DNA from: Marsupella aquatica
Taxonomy: Eukaryota > Marchantiophyta
DNA length: 64,000 nt
Direction of reading: 5' to 3'
NCBI GenBank assembly: GCA_973895155.1
Contig: OZ316895.1
Coordinates: 16,058,001 to 16,122,000 of the forward strand
The notes below the pieces were generated by a model. That model saw nothing but the letters and a program-made list of their open reading frames with translations. It had not been told where the DNA came from and did no database searches. Below, in pieces: positions 21,961 through 35,100 of this stretch; positions within the stretch are counted from its first letter, which is position 1; the number at the start of each line of letters is the position of its first letter. Position numbers and translations under genes: made by a program.

Positions 21961-22374
21961 CAATCAAAGATACATCATGCTATACTTTCAATCATGGATC
22001 TGGTTTTTGCAAGCCTGAGTTTCATGGAAGCCACCAATGGAATAGATCTAGCATATGTATGGCCCAATGTTTTAACATCAGCCTGGCCCATCCAATTTTT
22101 GCTAGAAGGTGAGTGTCGTGAATGCAAAGGAGGAGTGGTTGTACTTAATTTTGCATGGTGGCCTTCCTTTGCATTAAGGCCACCATGCATGCTTTCTGGT
22201 GCCTTAATATGAACAAGATCTAGTTAACACATGTGAGCTTGCCATCATTGATTAAATTAGGAAACACTTTGGGTCATATACTCTAACTTCAGTCCTTATA
22301 TGTTCATGCCAAGTTGAATCTTCTTAAAGATCTTGTGTGACTGGTCAATTGTAGTTAATTTGTATATTTTATTG
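21961..22374. other. Unassigned stretch with a small hairpin
   Basis: Both strands are open for about 71 codons at 21975-22212, with no recognisable product. An 11-bp inverted repeat (GCATGGTGGCC, 22153-22163, and its complement at 22178-22188) lies inside. Confidence 0.25.
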
Positions 22375-22782
22375 CACTACCAAAAAATATTGCATAGATT
22401 TATGTAAGTTATGCCAGCATTATTAGTTTTGTCTAAGTGTTGAAAAGTCTACTAGATATGTCTTGTTAATCTTAATTAATCTTGTGAGGGAGAAGCATGT
22501 CAGGTGACTATGTCAAAAGCTATTAAACTCATCTCATGCATGGACAATTCTTAGCAAACAATTAAAGAATCTATTTTAGATTCTTTTTTTAAGATTGTTT
22601 GTTAAAAATTGCTCATTGGATGAGTTTTAGTAGTTTTTGACATACGTGACGTGACATGCTTCTCCTCGCAAGATTAATAAGATCAACAAGACATACCTAG
22701 TACTTAGACTTTTCAACACCTAGACAAAGCTAGTAATGCTGGCATAACTGACATAAATCTATGCAACTATAATTCTTAGTAG
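22375..22782. mobile_element. Foldback element, 408 bp, nearly all inverted repeat
   Basis: The arms 22375-22575 and about 22590-22782 are imperfect reverse complements along their length. They meet at a palindromic centre (AAGAATCTA/TAGATTCTT). The pentamer TATTG flanks both ends (22370-22374 and 22783-22787), a plausible target duplication. The first bases CACTAC and the other end read inward, CTACTAAG, are similar. No coding capacity exists. Confidence 0.65.
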
Positions 22783-22789
22783 TATTGCT

Positions 22790-24640
22790 AATATAATATT
22801 ACAAATATAATTTATTTATTTATATTACAACTGATCAGACATTATATATATAATATATTACAATTGATCAGACAACTCAGATCTTGCACAAGATTTAATT
22901 TGGCATGGATATTTAAAGACTGAACATGGAGATATCCAAAATGCTTACTAATTCAATCAATGGTGGCAAGCTTATATATATTTACTATCTTGTTCATACA
23001 GGTAGCACTGGCAAGCATGTATGGTGACCACAATGCAGGGAGGGATTTGCTTAAAATTCCTCCTCATTTATGTCACTTACCTTCACGCAAAATTTGGATG
23101 CATGGCTGATGAACCTACGACATCATGCCTTTGGGATCTTGGGACATCCGTATGCTATCTACTCCATTAGTAGCTGCCATGAAACTCAGAATGCGGAACC
23201 CAGATCTCGATTCATGAAACTCAATGGGGTCATAGTCCATATAATTATTCAAGCGGAATAATTAAGAAGCTCTTCTAGCATATATATCTCAAGTAATTGC
23301 ATGGGGGTCTTGAACATGGAAGAAAGCCTTAAATAGTAGCCCAATTTACATGTTGCCCTGAGAAATCTGATCGGAAGATCATCACTGTGCCATTTGATGG
23401 CAGGGCCAAGTACAAGCTTTCATTTAAGTACTAGCTCCAACCCATGAGAATCTGATCAGCCCTAAGGATCGAACCCTTGTGGCCAAAAATGAACTAAGTA
23501 ATTCATTTGAGTTGGAATACTAAATCTTGAGAATGCGAGTCCTAAGAGATGGCAATAAATCACTACCAGTCAATGAGAAACAAGAAAGAAGCAAAACATG
23601 AATGGCAGTTGCAACTAATACGAAGCATGGAAGTCAAGGACCGAGGCTGTTATCTGAAAATAGACGATCACAATAGTTGTCTGACTGCATTGGAGATCGG
23701 CCGTCTGATGGTAGAAACGCGTCTTCTGAGGTCCTCAAGCACATTCGTTGGAACTATGTTCAGCAACAACGTACGCGCTTGCTCTCGGGTGAACACCATC
23801 TGTGATCTACGTCGATCAGACTGAGCATTTTCTCAATCTTGCAAAGAACTTCTGAAAGATGTATCAAAGAACCGTGAAAGTCTGTGAAACATCACTCCAG
23901 ATCGACAGCAGAATCTCGGTTGAAATTTACAACGAAAGTTGGCAGAACCAAAACAACGTTGCACATTCAATGAGGAACACCCTTTCTGCTATGACGAACA
24001 GAACTGCAATCTACAATAATCATGAATGACAAACCATGACGCCAGGAGGCCGATCGTGTGACAAAATGACTTACTGTACAAAGGTGGGAGCTTCATTACA
24101 GAAATGATAACATATATCTCAACAAGGGTGTGAACCACAAGACGCTCTCAGATATGATCTATATGTACATCGACCTTAATTAAACTTCTGGACTAACCGA
24201 ACTAGTAAGAGTTACAGCCTCTCTAGCATTCCATATACAAGTTTGCTAAAGCTCCAATTGTAAATGTACATCGACCTCAACTTTCAGAACTAACCCTCAG
24301 ACTGACCGAAGTGGTGAGAACCATAGCTTTCGTCTAGGATTCCATCGAAAGACTTGCTAAAGACGAAACATTCTGAGTGAAAACTATGGAACTGTACGTG
24401 TGAGAGGTCACCTGCCAAATGCTCAAGACATGAATGGAGTCCCCAATGGAGTCCTGGCCAACGCGAAGTGGTCGACAAGAAGTCGAAGCACTTGAATGTT
24501 TCGTTACGTTGAACTCCGCGTGCTAGCTAGGAAGTGACGAGTCGTTCATTTCCACATTGGATGATCGATGCATACTGCGCCAGACCGTCCGTGGAAGCAC
24601 TTCGACATTACATTATAGGGTGGAGGCAGTAAGGCAGTTT
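22790..24640. other. Intergenic stretch, no gene recognised; one imperfect duplication
   Basis: GC content rises after about 23500, but the longest ORFs (for example 23549-23824 +) resemble nothing known. TGTACATCGACCT at 24164 and 24264 begins two imperfect units of about 100 bp, each ending TTGCTAAAG. This duplicated part could be 3' sequence of the minus-strand transcript that starts near 25070. Confidence 0.35.
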
Positions 24641-24820
24641 TTATTTCCTCGACAACGACCTTCGATTCTCCCTTGAACTTGAGAGCTTCCTAGTAAGCCT
24701 CTCGTCTGTGCACAGATGTAACCGCTGAGTCGTGATTTCGTTGTTGCCATCATCCGCGTTAAGCCAGTCCGGAGGGTCAACATCCGTGAATATGTCAGCC
24801 GGATCCATGAGTGATCCCAT
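24641..24820 (-). CDS. Hypothetical small acidic/basic protein, 59 aa
   Basis: The minus-strand ORF has an ATG at 24820 and TAA at 24643-24641. The N-terminal half is acidic (IFTDVDPPDWLNADD) and the C-terminal half basic and Ser/Arg-rich. A TATAAAAGG box lies about 280 bp upstream (25104-25096) with an open leader between, which is why I list such a short ORF. It could be the first exon of a longer gene, but I found no convincing downstream exon. Family unknown. Confidence 0.35.
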   Translation of the reverse strand: MGSLMDPADIFTDVDPPDWLNADDGNNEITTQRLHLCTDERLTRKLSSSRENRRSLSRK

Positions 24821-25095
24821 TGAACTGGACTACGTATGTCGTATCGATATCAAACCCTCGTCTGTTTAGAGAGTAGAGCTGGAGATGTTAAATCCACACT
24901 GAAAGCTAGTTCTGCTCACTTTCAGACTTACTAAGTACTCTTTCTGACGACCGGCGTTTAGAGATAAAAGGAGGGAGTAGACACGACGGGTGATCGAATG
25001 ATCTGAGTAGGTCAGCAAGGATTGAGTACTGGGTTTGTCTCTCGGCAAAAACTGATCACAGAAAGGCTTGAATGGCGAACGCTGAGGTTTTGTAT

Positions 25096-25104
25096 CCTTT
25101 TATA
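25096..25104 (-). promoter_or_regulatory. TATA box of a putative minus-strand promoter
   Basis: TATAAAAGG on the minus strand matches the plant TATA consensus well. Transcription would begin near 25070, giving a leader of about 250 nt before the ATG at 24820. Confidence 0.4.
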
Positions 25105-25719
25105 GATGAATGGCCAAGCCCTACGCGTTGAGAAATCCGAAAGGCCACGGTGATAACCGCCAAAATGCACCCTAGCTATTGACCTACCACCAGTTGAGCC
25201 TGGACAGACGAGCAAGTGGAATTTCAAAGTCGCTACGCGCTTCCCATGAGTCGACAGCGAACCCTGGAATCACCTAAAACCAAGTCAGATTCCGTGTTTC
25301 GAAATATTGTATATTAGTTCTGCTACGCTAGAAAGGCCGACCACACAACTGATAAGCAAGTTAGTCGATCGAGTTGTTCGAATCAGAGACATTCACAAAT
25401 GGCACTGTACTGGGACTCGACTGGACTGGACTGATCTGGACTTTTACACCATCCAAATCAAAGCAGCTCCATCCATTTAGCATACAATCAAGGATCCCGG
25501 CCGATTATTCATCTTCAAAATCAATCTCGTGCGAGGCAGCTGAGAGAATGCACCTAAATCGAGCTTCTCGTTCACGGTAGAACTGAATGACCCCCGTCTG
25601 AGTGCGTCCATACTTTTCGGCATGTGTTCGAACGAGTCAAGCATCGAATTACCAACTTATTACTCAAGTCGGGTTTTGAGGCCCACGCCTTCTTCCTCAG
25701 CACTATCTCGCTCACCCTC

Positions 25720-26460
25720 TCACGCTTTCTCAACCACGTCGTGTCGTCCTCCGTCAAGTATTGACCTCCGTCGTCGAAGTAAGGGCTGACCACAGTGCGA
25801 CCGCAGCCCTCGTGTGCAATTACAGTAACTTCGTAATTGTCCTTACAAGTGGACAGTATTAAGGGCAGGTCAATAGTCAGCCCAGGGTCCAAGGATGTGA
25901 CCGTCCCTGTCCCTTCTTGTTGTTGAAGCTAGGAGCCACAAAATGCTGCTTTAAGATTTGATTTGCACCTTTCCAAAGGAATAAAGGGAAGCCCACCATA
26001 ATTGGATATGCAAGGTCAATTAAACCTCCACTCTTGCCCAAAATGTGGTAGCACAAAAATGTGGTAGGACAGGGCCCTTGCCCCAATATCTTAAGGTTCT
26101 GGTCAACATAAGTAACTGCTTTCTCTACCACGTCATGTTGTCATCCTTCAAGTTGAGAGAAGGAGTTCAGGCCAAACCCTGACCGCAACATGAATGTTGG
26201 GCTTGTCCAGAATTACAGCAACTTCATCGTTGTCATTACAAGGGGACAGTAAGTCAGTCAGCCCAGTGAGGGAGCAAACTTATGACAGTCCCTTCTCTTT
26301 TTGAGGCATGCAACCACGAAATTTTGCTTTAAGGTTTTCCTTGCACCAAGTGAATTATCTTTTGAAGGGTAGAAAATGAAAGTCCCGGGGAAAGTCCACC
26401 ATGGTTGGACATGCAAGGGACCCTTAAACCTCCATTCATTTGTCACCCACTCAAAATAGC
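25720..26460 (-). repeat. Imperfect tandem duplication, about 390-bp units
   Basis: Units at roughly 25720-26115 and 26120-26460 share, in order, CCACGTC..GT.GTC, ATTACAG.AACTTC, ACAAG.GGACAGTA, GTCAGCCCA, TGCTTTAAG and TTAAACCTCCA. Minus-strand ORFs of 106, 84 and 62 codons run through them, but they use non-ATG openings and resemble nothing I know. It may be a decayed protein-coding element. Confidence 0.55.
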
Positions 26461-26639
26461 AGGTCTCCCCCTGGCTTTTCTATTTTCTTCAAGAGATTTA
26501 TTTGTTTATTATGGGGTTTGGTCAAGTTGAGGTGTGACAGTGGTGGTTTAAGGTCATTCAGGTCTGGTTGTATAATGTATATTAATGCAAGACCCGAATG
26601 ACCCCCGGCAACACCAATTCAGGTCATTATAGCAAGCTT

Positions 26640-26920
26640 GAATGGGGGTCTCACTGTCTGGAGCTCCTCACATCACTTGTGACATTTTCAGGTCAAGTAC
26701 ACCCTAAACCTTAAGAAAACCAGTTTTCTTTAGCTGTTTTATCCGCTTAATGTGGACCGAATATTTCAAAACTTGCCTTTCAAAACCCCAGGCATTAAAG
26801 ATCTTAAACAAATCAGTCTTTGGAAGTTTTCTTTCAGAGCCAGTAAAACAACTCTATGCTTTGTTGCACATGATATGCCATTTTTGCAAAAGTGAGACCC
26901 CCGAGATAGCAACTCATTGT
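26640..26920 (+). repeat. Dispersed repeat shared with 34620-34920
   Basis: Both places show, in the same order, GGGGATCTCACT-like sequence, TTTTCAGG, AAGAAAA..AGTTTT and TTGCACATGAT.TG.CATTTTTG followed by AGTGA.ACCCC. The class of the repeat is unknown. Confidence 0.5.
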
Positions 26921-29900
26921 CATGTAAACAAGCTGGTAATGGTTGGGGCATTCAAGGTCACTCCCAATCCGGCCAGTGCAATGTAGTGATTAACTTTGTT
27001 ACTTGGTCCATAGGATTAGCAACTTATGTCTTTCCACATGTTCACCATTCTCTAGTTGTAAGTTTGTATTGTTGATGAAACATCAGACTAGTTTTTTAGC
27101 TGGGATGAACACTAGGTAACTTTCACACAATTGACACTGGTAAGCTGCCAATCATGGATTGGCTGCACAAACTTATTAAAGTCATCTTAGTCATTGGAAT
27201 ATGTTCTTTTACCATTGTTGGGGACTCTCGAGCTTTTTGGCTCTTTGGCCTTCCTGGGTTTTTCCCTTGTTTTCCTCCTGCCAGCCTTCATTCATGTAGC
27301 CACTTGGAACTTGGCTACATCCTAGCCAAAGTGACCCAGAAGGTGACCTGCGGCCCCACCTGCGCCTCTCAGTGTCCCAGCCAGGATCCAAGAGCCAAAA
27401 TCAAGAAGATATGAAAGATCGGAGAGAGGAGTAGAGTGATTGAGCAGAGCCCACTGAGGGGAGCCGACTAATGTGCAAGTGAGGGAGGGAGAGTGGAGAA
27501 GTGGCCTGTCTGATGCTTAAGTGGGAAGGAGGGATCGGAGTAACCATACAAGCTAGTGCTCAAGGGAGAACTGCGAGCAAGCAAGCTGGGAAATTTCCGC
27601 ACATGAGTGGCTGCTCAGGTCTCACATGTTACATGGAGGCCCCCAAATCACCCACAATATTTTTAGATCTCAGACATCCTTATACTTAGGAATAAAACTA
27701 AGGTTTTTTATTTTTTACCCCTACTAATTTGGAATATCCACAAGTTTATTTGAAAACATTACCTTTTCTTTGAGCACAAAATAAAATTTAGAAACCCTAA
27801 GTAACGTTCTTCCACAAAAAAATTTAAAATCTTCTCTTAAATCCAATAAAGTGACCTATGTTTCATTGTATAAGGTGTGTACGTTGTTTGTGCAAAAGTG
27901 AGACCACAAAAGCAGCTGGGCGACAGGCTCCACCCTGACATGAGTATTGATGCGGCAGTAGTTGGTGAGCAAAGGCCTTTGGTTTCTTTTCGTTTGGTTG
28001 CCTTCGCCACTTTCTTGAGTTTTTTGCTTTTGGGATCCTGTCTCCCTGTCAAGAGCTTATTGATCTTTTGCTTCTCTTGCCTCTTGGATCCTGTCTCCTC
28101 AACACATTCTTTGTTCTTTTTCTTTGGCAGTGTTTTATATATGATATATATATATATATATAAATACAAAAGTATATCGATACTAAAGTAGAGTCGTTGC
28201 ATTAAAATATTCAAATTCGATTTCATCAAAGAATCTTGTGATATGCCACATTAGGTTGTCCCTATTAACGTTGTCCATATTACCCTTGTCCTTATCGGGG
28301 TATGGACGCGTAATGGATGCTCTTGCTAACACATGTTTCATTTTTTGTCTCCCTTAATGACTTTAACAGCATCTTAGAAAGTTAGGTTTTTGATTTTAAT
28401 TCTTAAATAATTATATCGTTGTGACTTGCGAAAAGTATTTAGATTGGGTGTGTGGAGCAAAGCAACCTAAAAGTCAATGCTGTGGTGCATCACTTGTCCT
28501 TGTCCATTTATAATGAAATTTAATATTTATTGTGTAAAATTAGATAAGCTATGTCACTGAAGAAATATCACCTGAAAAGCTCATAAGGGATTTTCTGTAA
28601 AGGAAAGTCAGAACAAAAATATTTGTTATTATTATCAATACATAATAATTATGCAATATGCTACTAGTTTTTGTTGATGCTATCCCAAGATGATGTTCCC
28701 CATAATTGACCATCAAGTGTAAGAGTTTGACAATCCTAGACTTGTGGAGCCATCAATCGCCAGGGGTATGTTGTTCCCATGGAAGAAACCCATCACGTGT
28801 GAATAAGAATAGTGTTGCAAAAGACTTATGAAGAATCTACGTGGAAGTGAAAATTCAGAAATATCATGTGTTGTCACATCATTGGTTTGAGCTATTTAGT
28901 TTTTTAGTTCATAAGAGGTTTCAAAACAACCAAAACCTTCTAATATGATGTGGAGTGCCTACCAAAGGTGACCCCTCAGACTCCTAAGGGTCACTATTTG
29001 GATAGCACTTATATCATTTAAACAGTGAGTTTTGGTTTTGAACCCTTATCAATTCAACTTGCAAATACGTAGCTCTAAACCAATCATCTGTGACACATGG
29101 CATCTTTAATCTTTGAGCCCTTACTTCCATAAAAATTCTTGGATCTCAATTTTTTTTTTAAATGGCTTGTCAAACATAATAGTCACTCACTAAAGGGTCA
29201 CAGATTCTGTTCTTGGGCATCATTGATAGTCATAAAAAAGGTCAATTTACTGTGCAAATGGGGTATTAAGCCTATGTAATTAAATCAAAATAAAGTTAAG
29301 CCATAGTGAGAGCTTACCAAGGAGAGGCTAAAGGTACGTATGCAAATTTTGTAGCATTATTAGCTAATTTGTCTTGTAGCAAGATAAAAAGGTATAGATG
29401 CTATATACTGAGCTGAAATTTATAAAAAAAACTTCTTTAAATTAGATTAATTCTTCTTGAAATTATTAATGCAAGTCTATTATCGGAATGAAAGGGACCC
29501 TTGCCAAAAAACATTTATGTGATATGGCCCTACTGACTTTTGTTACAAACTAGGCCCCCCACAAAAATGTTGTTACATACTAGGCCCCCTACATAGGTTC
29601 CATACACATGGTTGTTATGTGGTGCCTAACTGCATGGCCAACCATACATTTTCCACCGTGCACCATGTCATAGTCCACCGCATGTGCCTCTATGCTTGAA
29701 GACATAATGGATTATGTCTTTGAATAACATGATTAAAAAGTTTTAGGGGATCCCCGCTAGATGATAGCAGGTTTGTACAACATGTAGTCTAGTTCTTGCA
29801 GACTAACAAAAAAGTTCCTGTTACTTACTAGGATTGACTCCATGCGGGACTCCATGCTGTCTTTGTTTCACATTTAGACAGTTTTTGAAAGTTGCAACAA

Positions 29901-31556
29901 GGGCAAACAACCAAAGTAAAAGATACTTGGTTCATTCCATACTTAGACAAATTTGGGGCCTAGATATGAGACCCTCCCACACTTTGGACAATTTTTGAAC
30001 ATGGCAGCAGAGGCCAATGGCCAAAAGTAGAGAATTCATTCCATGTTTAGACGAAAGAATAAAGAGAAGCGTCAAAACATCATGCAAACCCTATGCATAA
30101 TTTGCATGAAGCAACCAAAGACGGACGGTATGGTAGAAATTCAATGTTAACATGCAAAATTTGGGTTGTGAGTCACAAGACTGTTCACTTTAAAGCATCA
30201 TCTCTTACCCATAAGTGCACAATGGTACAGGTTTTTACTTAGTATGTAGTACTGTAAACCCCTGTTAGGTGCACACTGGATGCTTCTTAATAGGAGTGTA
30301 CACTTAGAGAGAGCCTGTAAGTATCACAATTGTGTGTACCCTCATTTGGAATCTAGAGGTACAAGCCAGGTATATTAATCTGGTTAAGATCATGAACAAT
30401 TATATCCTAACTTGTATACCAAAGCAAAGTATAGTCCAATGGTTAGAGCACTCCCACCAGTGCCCTAGCTAGTAAAGTGACTTGAAACCTCAACACAAAA
30501 TGCGTGCAAGGTGCCAGTGCCAATGCACAAGCAAACTCAAGTGCATGTATCTTAGCTTGCACATTGATTGAATCTCATCACATTTCATCGATAGATATTG
30601 GTATCACCCTATTCATTAAAAGTGTATTTTACTTTGTTCACTTTTAGCCAAGCCTCTAAATGTTCACTTTGGGTCTCTAAATATATAGTTTTTAACCCCA
30701 AAAGGTACACTATAGTACAATACTCTACACCTAAATGGTTAATTGTAAACTTGAGGGGGCAAAAAGGATCTTTACTAGAAGGAGTCTCATCCTAGTTCAT
30801 TTACAAAGGATGAACATGGTGGAACGTCTCATGGTCATCACCTTTATTTCTTGCCCAAATTATGTACACTTTTTGAAAGTCAAATGTACAGTTTCAATTT
30901 AGTAGTTTTGTTAAAGAAATATAGGGGTGTCTTAATCCAATTATGAGACTTATAAGAACTATAGGGCTTTTTTAATATCAAATGTCAGAATATTCCATAA
31001 ATTTAGGGGTTAAGAAATACTAAAAATCTACTTTATTTTCTTACGTTTTAAGGTGTTTATTACTTGAAAATTAACTTTGCGTGTGATATATCTGGGACCT
31101 CCCTTGGACTGGCCCTTGGAGTGAGGGCCCGAGGCTGGTCCAAGCCCATCAAATTGTTTGACTATTTGGCTCACACGCAGAATATTTAAAATAAGATTCA
31201 TATTTGGGGGAAAATTCTAGAATAATTGCACAATGAAAGTCGAATGACACTAGACAATGTATCCAGGGTGAGATGAGAGTACCTCCAGATTCCAGCAAAC
31301 AATCCAGGCTGTTTGTAGGGGGTTCAAAGAGCCCGGCAACTTAACGAATGGTAATATTTACTTTTCCGGACTCCTTGGCATATATAGGAAAGATCATATA
31401 ACGAATGGGTGCAAGTATAAATACATACTTACTAGAGATGATGGAGCCTTTAAGTTGTACATCAATGATGAGACTCGCAACAAAAGCAAGGTTTGTCAAG
31501 TCTCTAAATGTAAAAATCTAATTTGTGTGTGCCTAACATTTTTAAACACTAACTAC
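26921..31556. other. Intergenic stretch, no gene recognised
   Basis: One ORF at 27154-27414 (+) starts with a hydrophobic segment but is otherwise unremarkable. A TA microsatellite lies at about 28144-28162. The motif ACTAGGCCCC is repeated near 29549 and 29580, and a short imperfect duplication (TTTAGACA, TTTTTGAA) lies at 29860-30060. Nothing else could be supported. Confidence 0.4.
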
Positions 31557-31767
31557 TACACTGTTCACCATAGTTAGTGTGACTAACACTAATTTGAGAG
31601 CGCCCAGTTTCAGGATCTACCCGCAAATTAGTGTTAGTCACACTAATTTTGGGCTAACACTACTTCCGTGCACATGAATTAGTGTTAGTATGGTCAAAAG
31701 AGTGGAAAAATAGAGGGGAAATTATTTTTAAAAATACACGTACTAAATAATTATGGTGAACAGTGTA
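31557..31767. mobile_element. MITE-like element, copy 2 (internally deleted relative to copy 1)
   Basis: The ends TACACTGTTCACCATAGTTA and ATTATGGTGAACAGTGTA are inverted repeats. The interior matches the first 150 bp of copy 1 at 21067 (GTGACTAACA..A, CACTAATTTTG.GCTAACACTA, GCACATGAATTAGTGTTA). It is 211 bp against 460 bp. TA flanks both ends. Confidence 0.75.
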
Positions 31768-31789
31768 CTAACATTTTTTAACACTGATA

Positions 31790-32118
31790 TTTGCATATTT
31801 GTTTTATTAGTCATTAGTCACAGTTGTCCGAAATGACATCCCATATGTAAAACATTGATATGACAGGGTTTTTGTCAATTGTGTCATTGACGGAGACTAA
31901 CCAAAATGACCACAACTCAGAAGTGTTGTCATTATAGGAGTCAAAGTCATTTGGCTCATTGGTTGAACTCTATTTAAATTATTAGTCATTTTTTTCACTC
32001 AGTCATTATATATAGACAGCCATTTATGTGTCATTCATGTCTTGTCATTGAAATATTGTCATTTGGGCACATAACTTATATGTGTCATAGTCATAAAAGG
32101 CCCCATTTTCTACTAGTG
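31790..32118. mobile_element. Right end of a CACTA (En/Spm-type) transposon
   Basis: The terminus GGCCCCATTTTCTACTAGTG ends at 32118; read inward it is CACTAGTAGAAAATGGGGCC, which closely fits plant CACTA ends. The preceding 320 bp holds about a dozen GTCAT motifs, like the subterminal repeats that CACTA transposases bind. No matching left end was found, so the element is truncated or its other end is lost. Confidence 0.7.
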
Positions 32119-35100
32119 ATATCAAGGAAGTTATTTGCAATTCATGATTGAAACTTTGCTATCATTGATTCCCAAGGGTAAACCTCTCTTCCACTTGACG
32201 GCAAAGAGGATCAATCGTCACGACAAGGAGACTCTCTACGATGGGGCTGACATTCCCAACCTGAGTCTGCACAAGAAGGCTGGTATATCTATCAGTTCTT
32301 GCTTTGGTAAATTGAATGCAAAATTACGTAAGTTTGGCTCAGCATAATCAAGGTTCAAACGTCTGTAAATGACTTTCTCTGCTGGAGGGTTATATTTTCT
32401 AACCTTGATGGTCTTTAATCTAGATTTTTGGTGGTTTGCTGCTTACAGAGTAATGGAACTATAACGTAAAATTTGTTGAGTAATGTTTGTCATAAAACTA
32501 CATTCAATCTTGTCCTCCATCATTGGGATCTGAAAAATTGATACTTATAGTAAGCAAAGGCACTCTAACTTGCACATTTCTATTCAATAGAATTCATCAC
32601 TTGTTATCATAGAAATGAATGACGACAATGAAATGATAGATCACGTCTCCTATGTCTCATTTATATGTTGTTAGAGTATTTCTGCTGTTCATTTTGAAAT
32701 CCTAATCAAATTCAATCTTTGGTGTCATTTGTTGTCAGCGTCTTCTGCTTTTTATTTCAACATCTTAAATAATTTGACATGTTGCGCAATGGTTGTCACA
32801 AACACTTCTTCTTGAAGAAGGAAAATCTCACGGGTGATGTTGAAGCTTACAATGCAAAATCTTTGTCAAAGGTTCCTCCAGCCCCGACTACGTTATCAAA
32901 GGTGATTTTGTCCATCACGATTATTTCACAGTCTACAAACTAAGATGAATATATTATTGCCGAGGTACTTCCAACATTGCATCTTCTCCTATTTCTCATT
33001 TCTTCAGTGAATTCTGTAGCGCTCTTTGAGGAAGAGAGTTCATTGGTAGATGGATTGCAGATTTTATTTTCTTTTGCATTCCTTACATAGATGTGTTCAT
33101 CAATCAAGAGAAAAACCTTCACAAATTCACAAGAACTAGTAATGTGGCTGTGAAGGGAATAGCCCTTGAATGTCTTGGAAATTATTAATTTTCCAGTAGC
33201 CTCAATCCCTTCAGACACCAACCAAAGCAAATCCTCATCTCAAAATTACATCAAATAATATTTTTACTTGCCTTTCCTCATTGGTGGTATATTGAGCTAG
33301 CTGTAAAATTTGTTGCAACAAACTTTCACTCAGAATGACTTTTAATTGGGTGTTATAGAAGCTGAGTGTCCAAATATCCAAGAATAAGATGTTACTAGGA
33401 TTTGCAGTATGAATGATTTATGCAACGGTTTGTCCATTTTTCCATGAGTTACATGGCATGGGAGTTCCAGAGAACCATTAAAAGACTTTTCAATTAGTTC
33501 GTTAATCCCTATTTGTTTTGTTTTCACAATGTCAAATTCGAAAGCATCCAGATTCACAGATAGTGTTCACATACTTCATACAATCACAATTATTGTTTTT
33601 GCGATATTGAATTCTACTGCATCCAGATTCACAAATAGTGTTCACATAATTGATTTGATTGAACTCGGTGATTGAACCTGATTTAACTGTCTGTCGATCA
33701 GATCTTAAAATGCAGTATTCAACTTATAGGTGCCACTTTGCCTTATGGTGTGCCACAACTGACAGAAAAAAACCCCTGCCTTTTCATGCACATCTTTCAC
33801 CACGGACTTCCACGCTTCAGTTTGTTCTTCATTCCAAATGTCGGGGGTGCTTGGAAATCTCGTGAATGATCTTGAGTGGCTTGATGATCTTGCACGGTGT
33901 CGGTCAATCTTTCTTGGCAGTTTCTTCTACGAATTAAGAGTGCCAGACAATGCAAGACCTCATGCGGCCGATGGTTTTCTCAATCATCTGCTACCAACAT
34001 AGTTTTTCTTATCGTCCTTGTCTATTTCTTCTTATGGTGAATTTTAATCTCATGATCCCCAATTTTCATCTCGACATCCTCATCATTGGCGGCCCTTTGT
34101 TGCTTAGTAATGCCCCTGCCATCATTGCGCTTCTGGTAAGCGTTTCTCTCGCTATTCTCTACTCAATTGAATCAGAAGTCAGAATGAGGGTGGGCTTACT
34201 ACTAAATGCACAATCGGTTACTCAAGGTAAATAAAATGGTTATTTGAAATAAATTTACATAACGTTTTATGGCATGGCGTCCTCAATTTTACCAAAAACT
34301 TGCAACAAACACGAAAGGTGGAGTAATATTATTTTGGAAACCAATCCATTCCTCTTTGCAGTGCACTATGATGATGTGGCATGCTATGGAGTCTTGAATT
34401 TTGGAAGGGACCTCTAATGGGGTCCGTAATGACTGTTCCCATTGCAATTGAAGGATACCAAAGTGAACAGTTGCAAGTTAAAAGTATTATTTGACCAATC
34501 TGAAAATTAATCATTTATATTTCTTTGCACATGGATAGACATCCAATACTGTTTGGGTCAGCTCTTGCTAGCTACCCTCAGGAATTCCAATTGACACTCA
34601 GTTGCATAGGATCTACTAAAACCTTGGGGATCTCACTCTATGGAGCCCCCTATCACTTGCAACGTTTTCAGGCCTCAAACCCCCCTGAAATGTAAGAAAA
34701 AATAGTTTTTAACCCTACAAGATTGGAGTATTCTTGAAATAATCCAATTTTCATTTAAAATATCATAATGTTCTTATATAAGTCTCAAAATTGGATTTAA
34801 CAGACCCTAATATTCTTCCCAAAAAATGGGCAAATATTCTCTTACAACCAATTTAAAAAACACTATCTTTTAATTGCACATGATGTGTTATTTTTGTGGA
34901 AGTGAAACCCCAAGAGTGAAAGTTATTAAATAACTAGGATTACATTATTTAATCTTAAAAAACAAAGTTATATTGGGATTCCATCCAAACTATGGTTCAA
35001 AGAGAGGTGATCGACCCCGAAGGTGACTATAAATTATTTAATAACTAAATCTAGTTTATGACCAAAAAATTATTCATATAGATTATCCTGTGTGACTCAA

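Noticed and set aside
27154-27414. 86-codon ORF with a hydrophobic start
   Set aside because: No domain, no promoter or splice context, and an overlapping antisense ORF.
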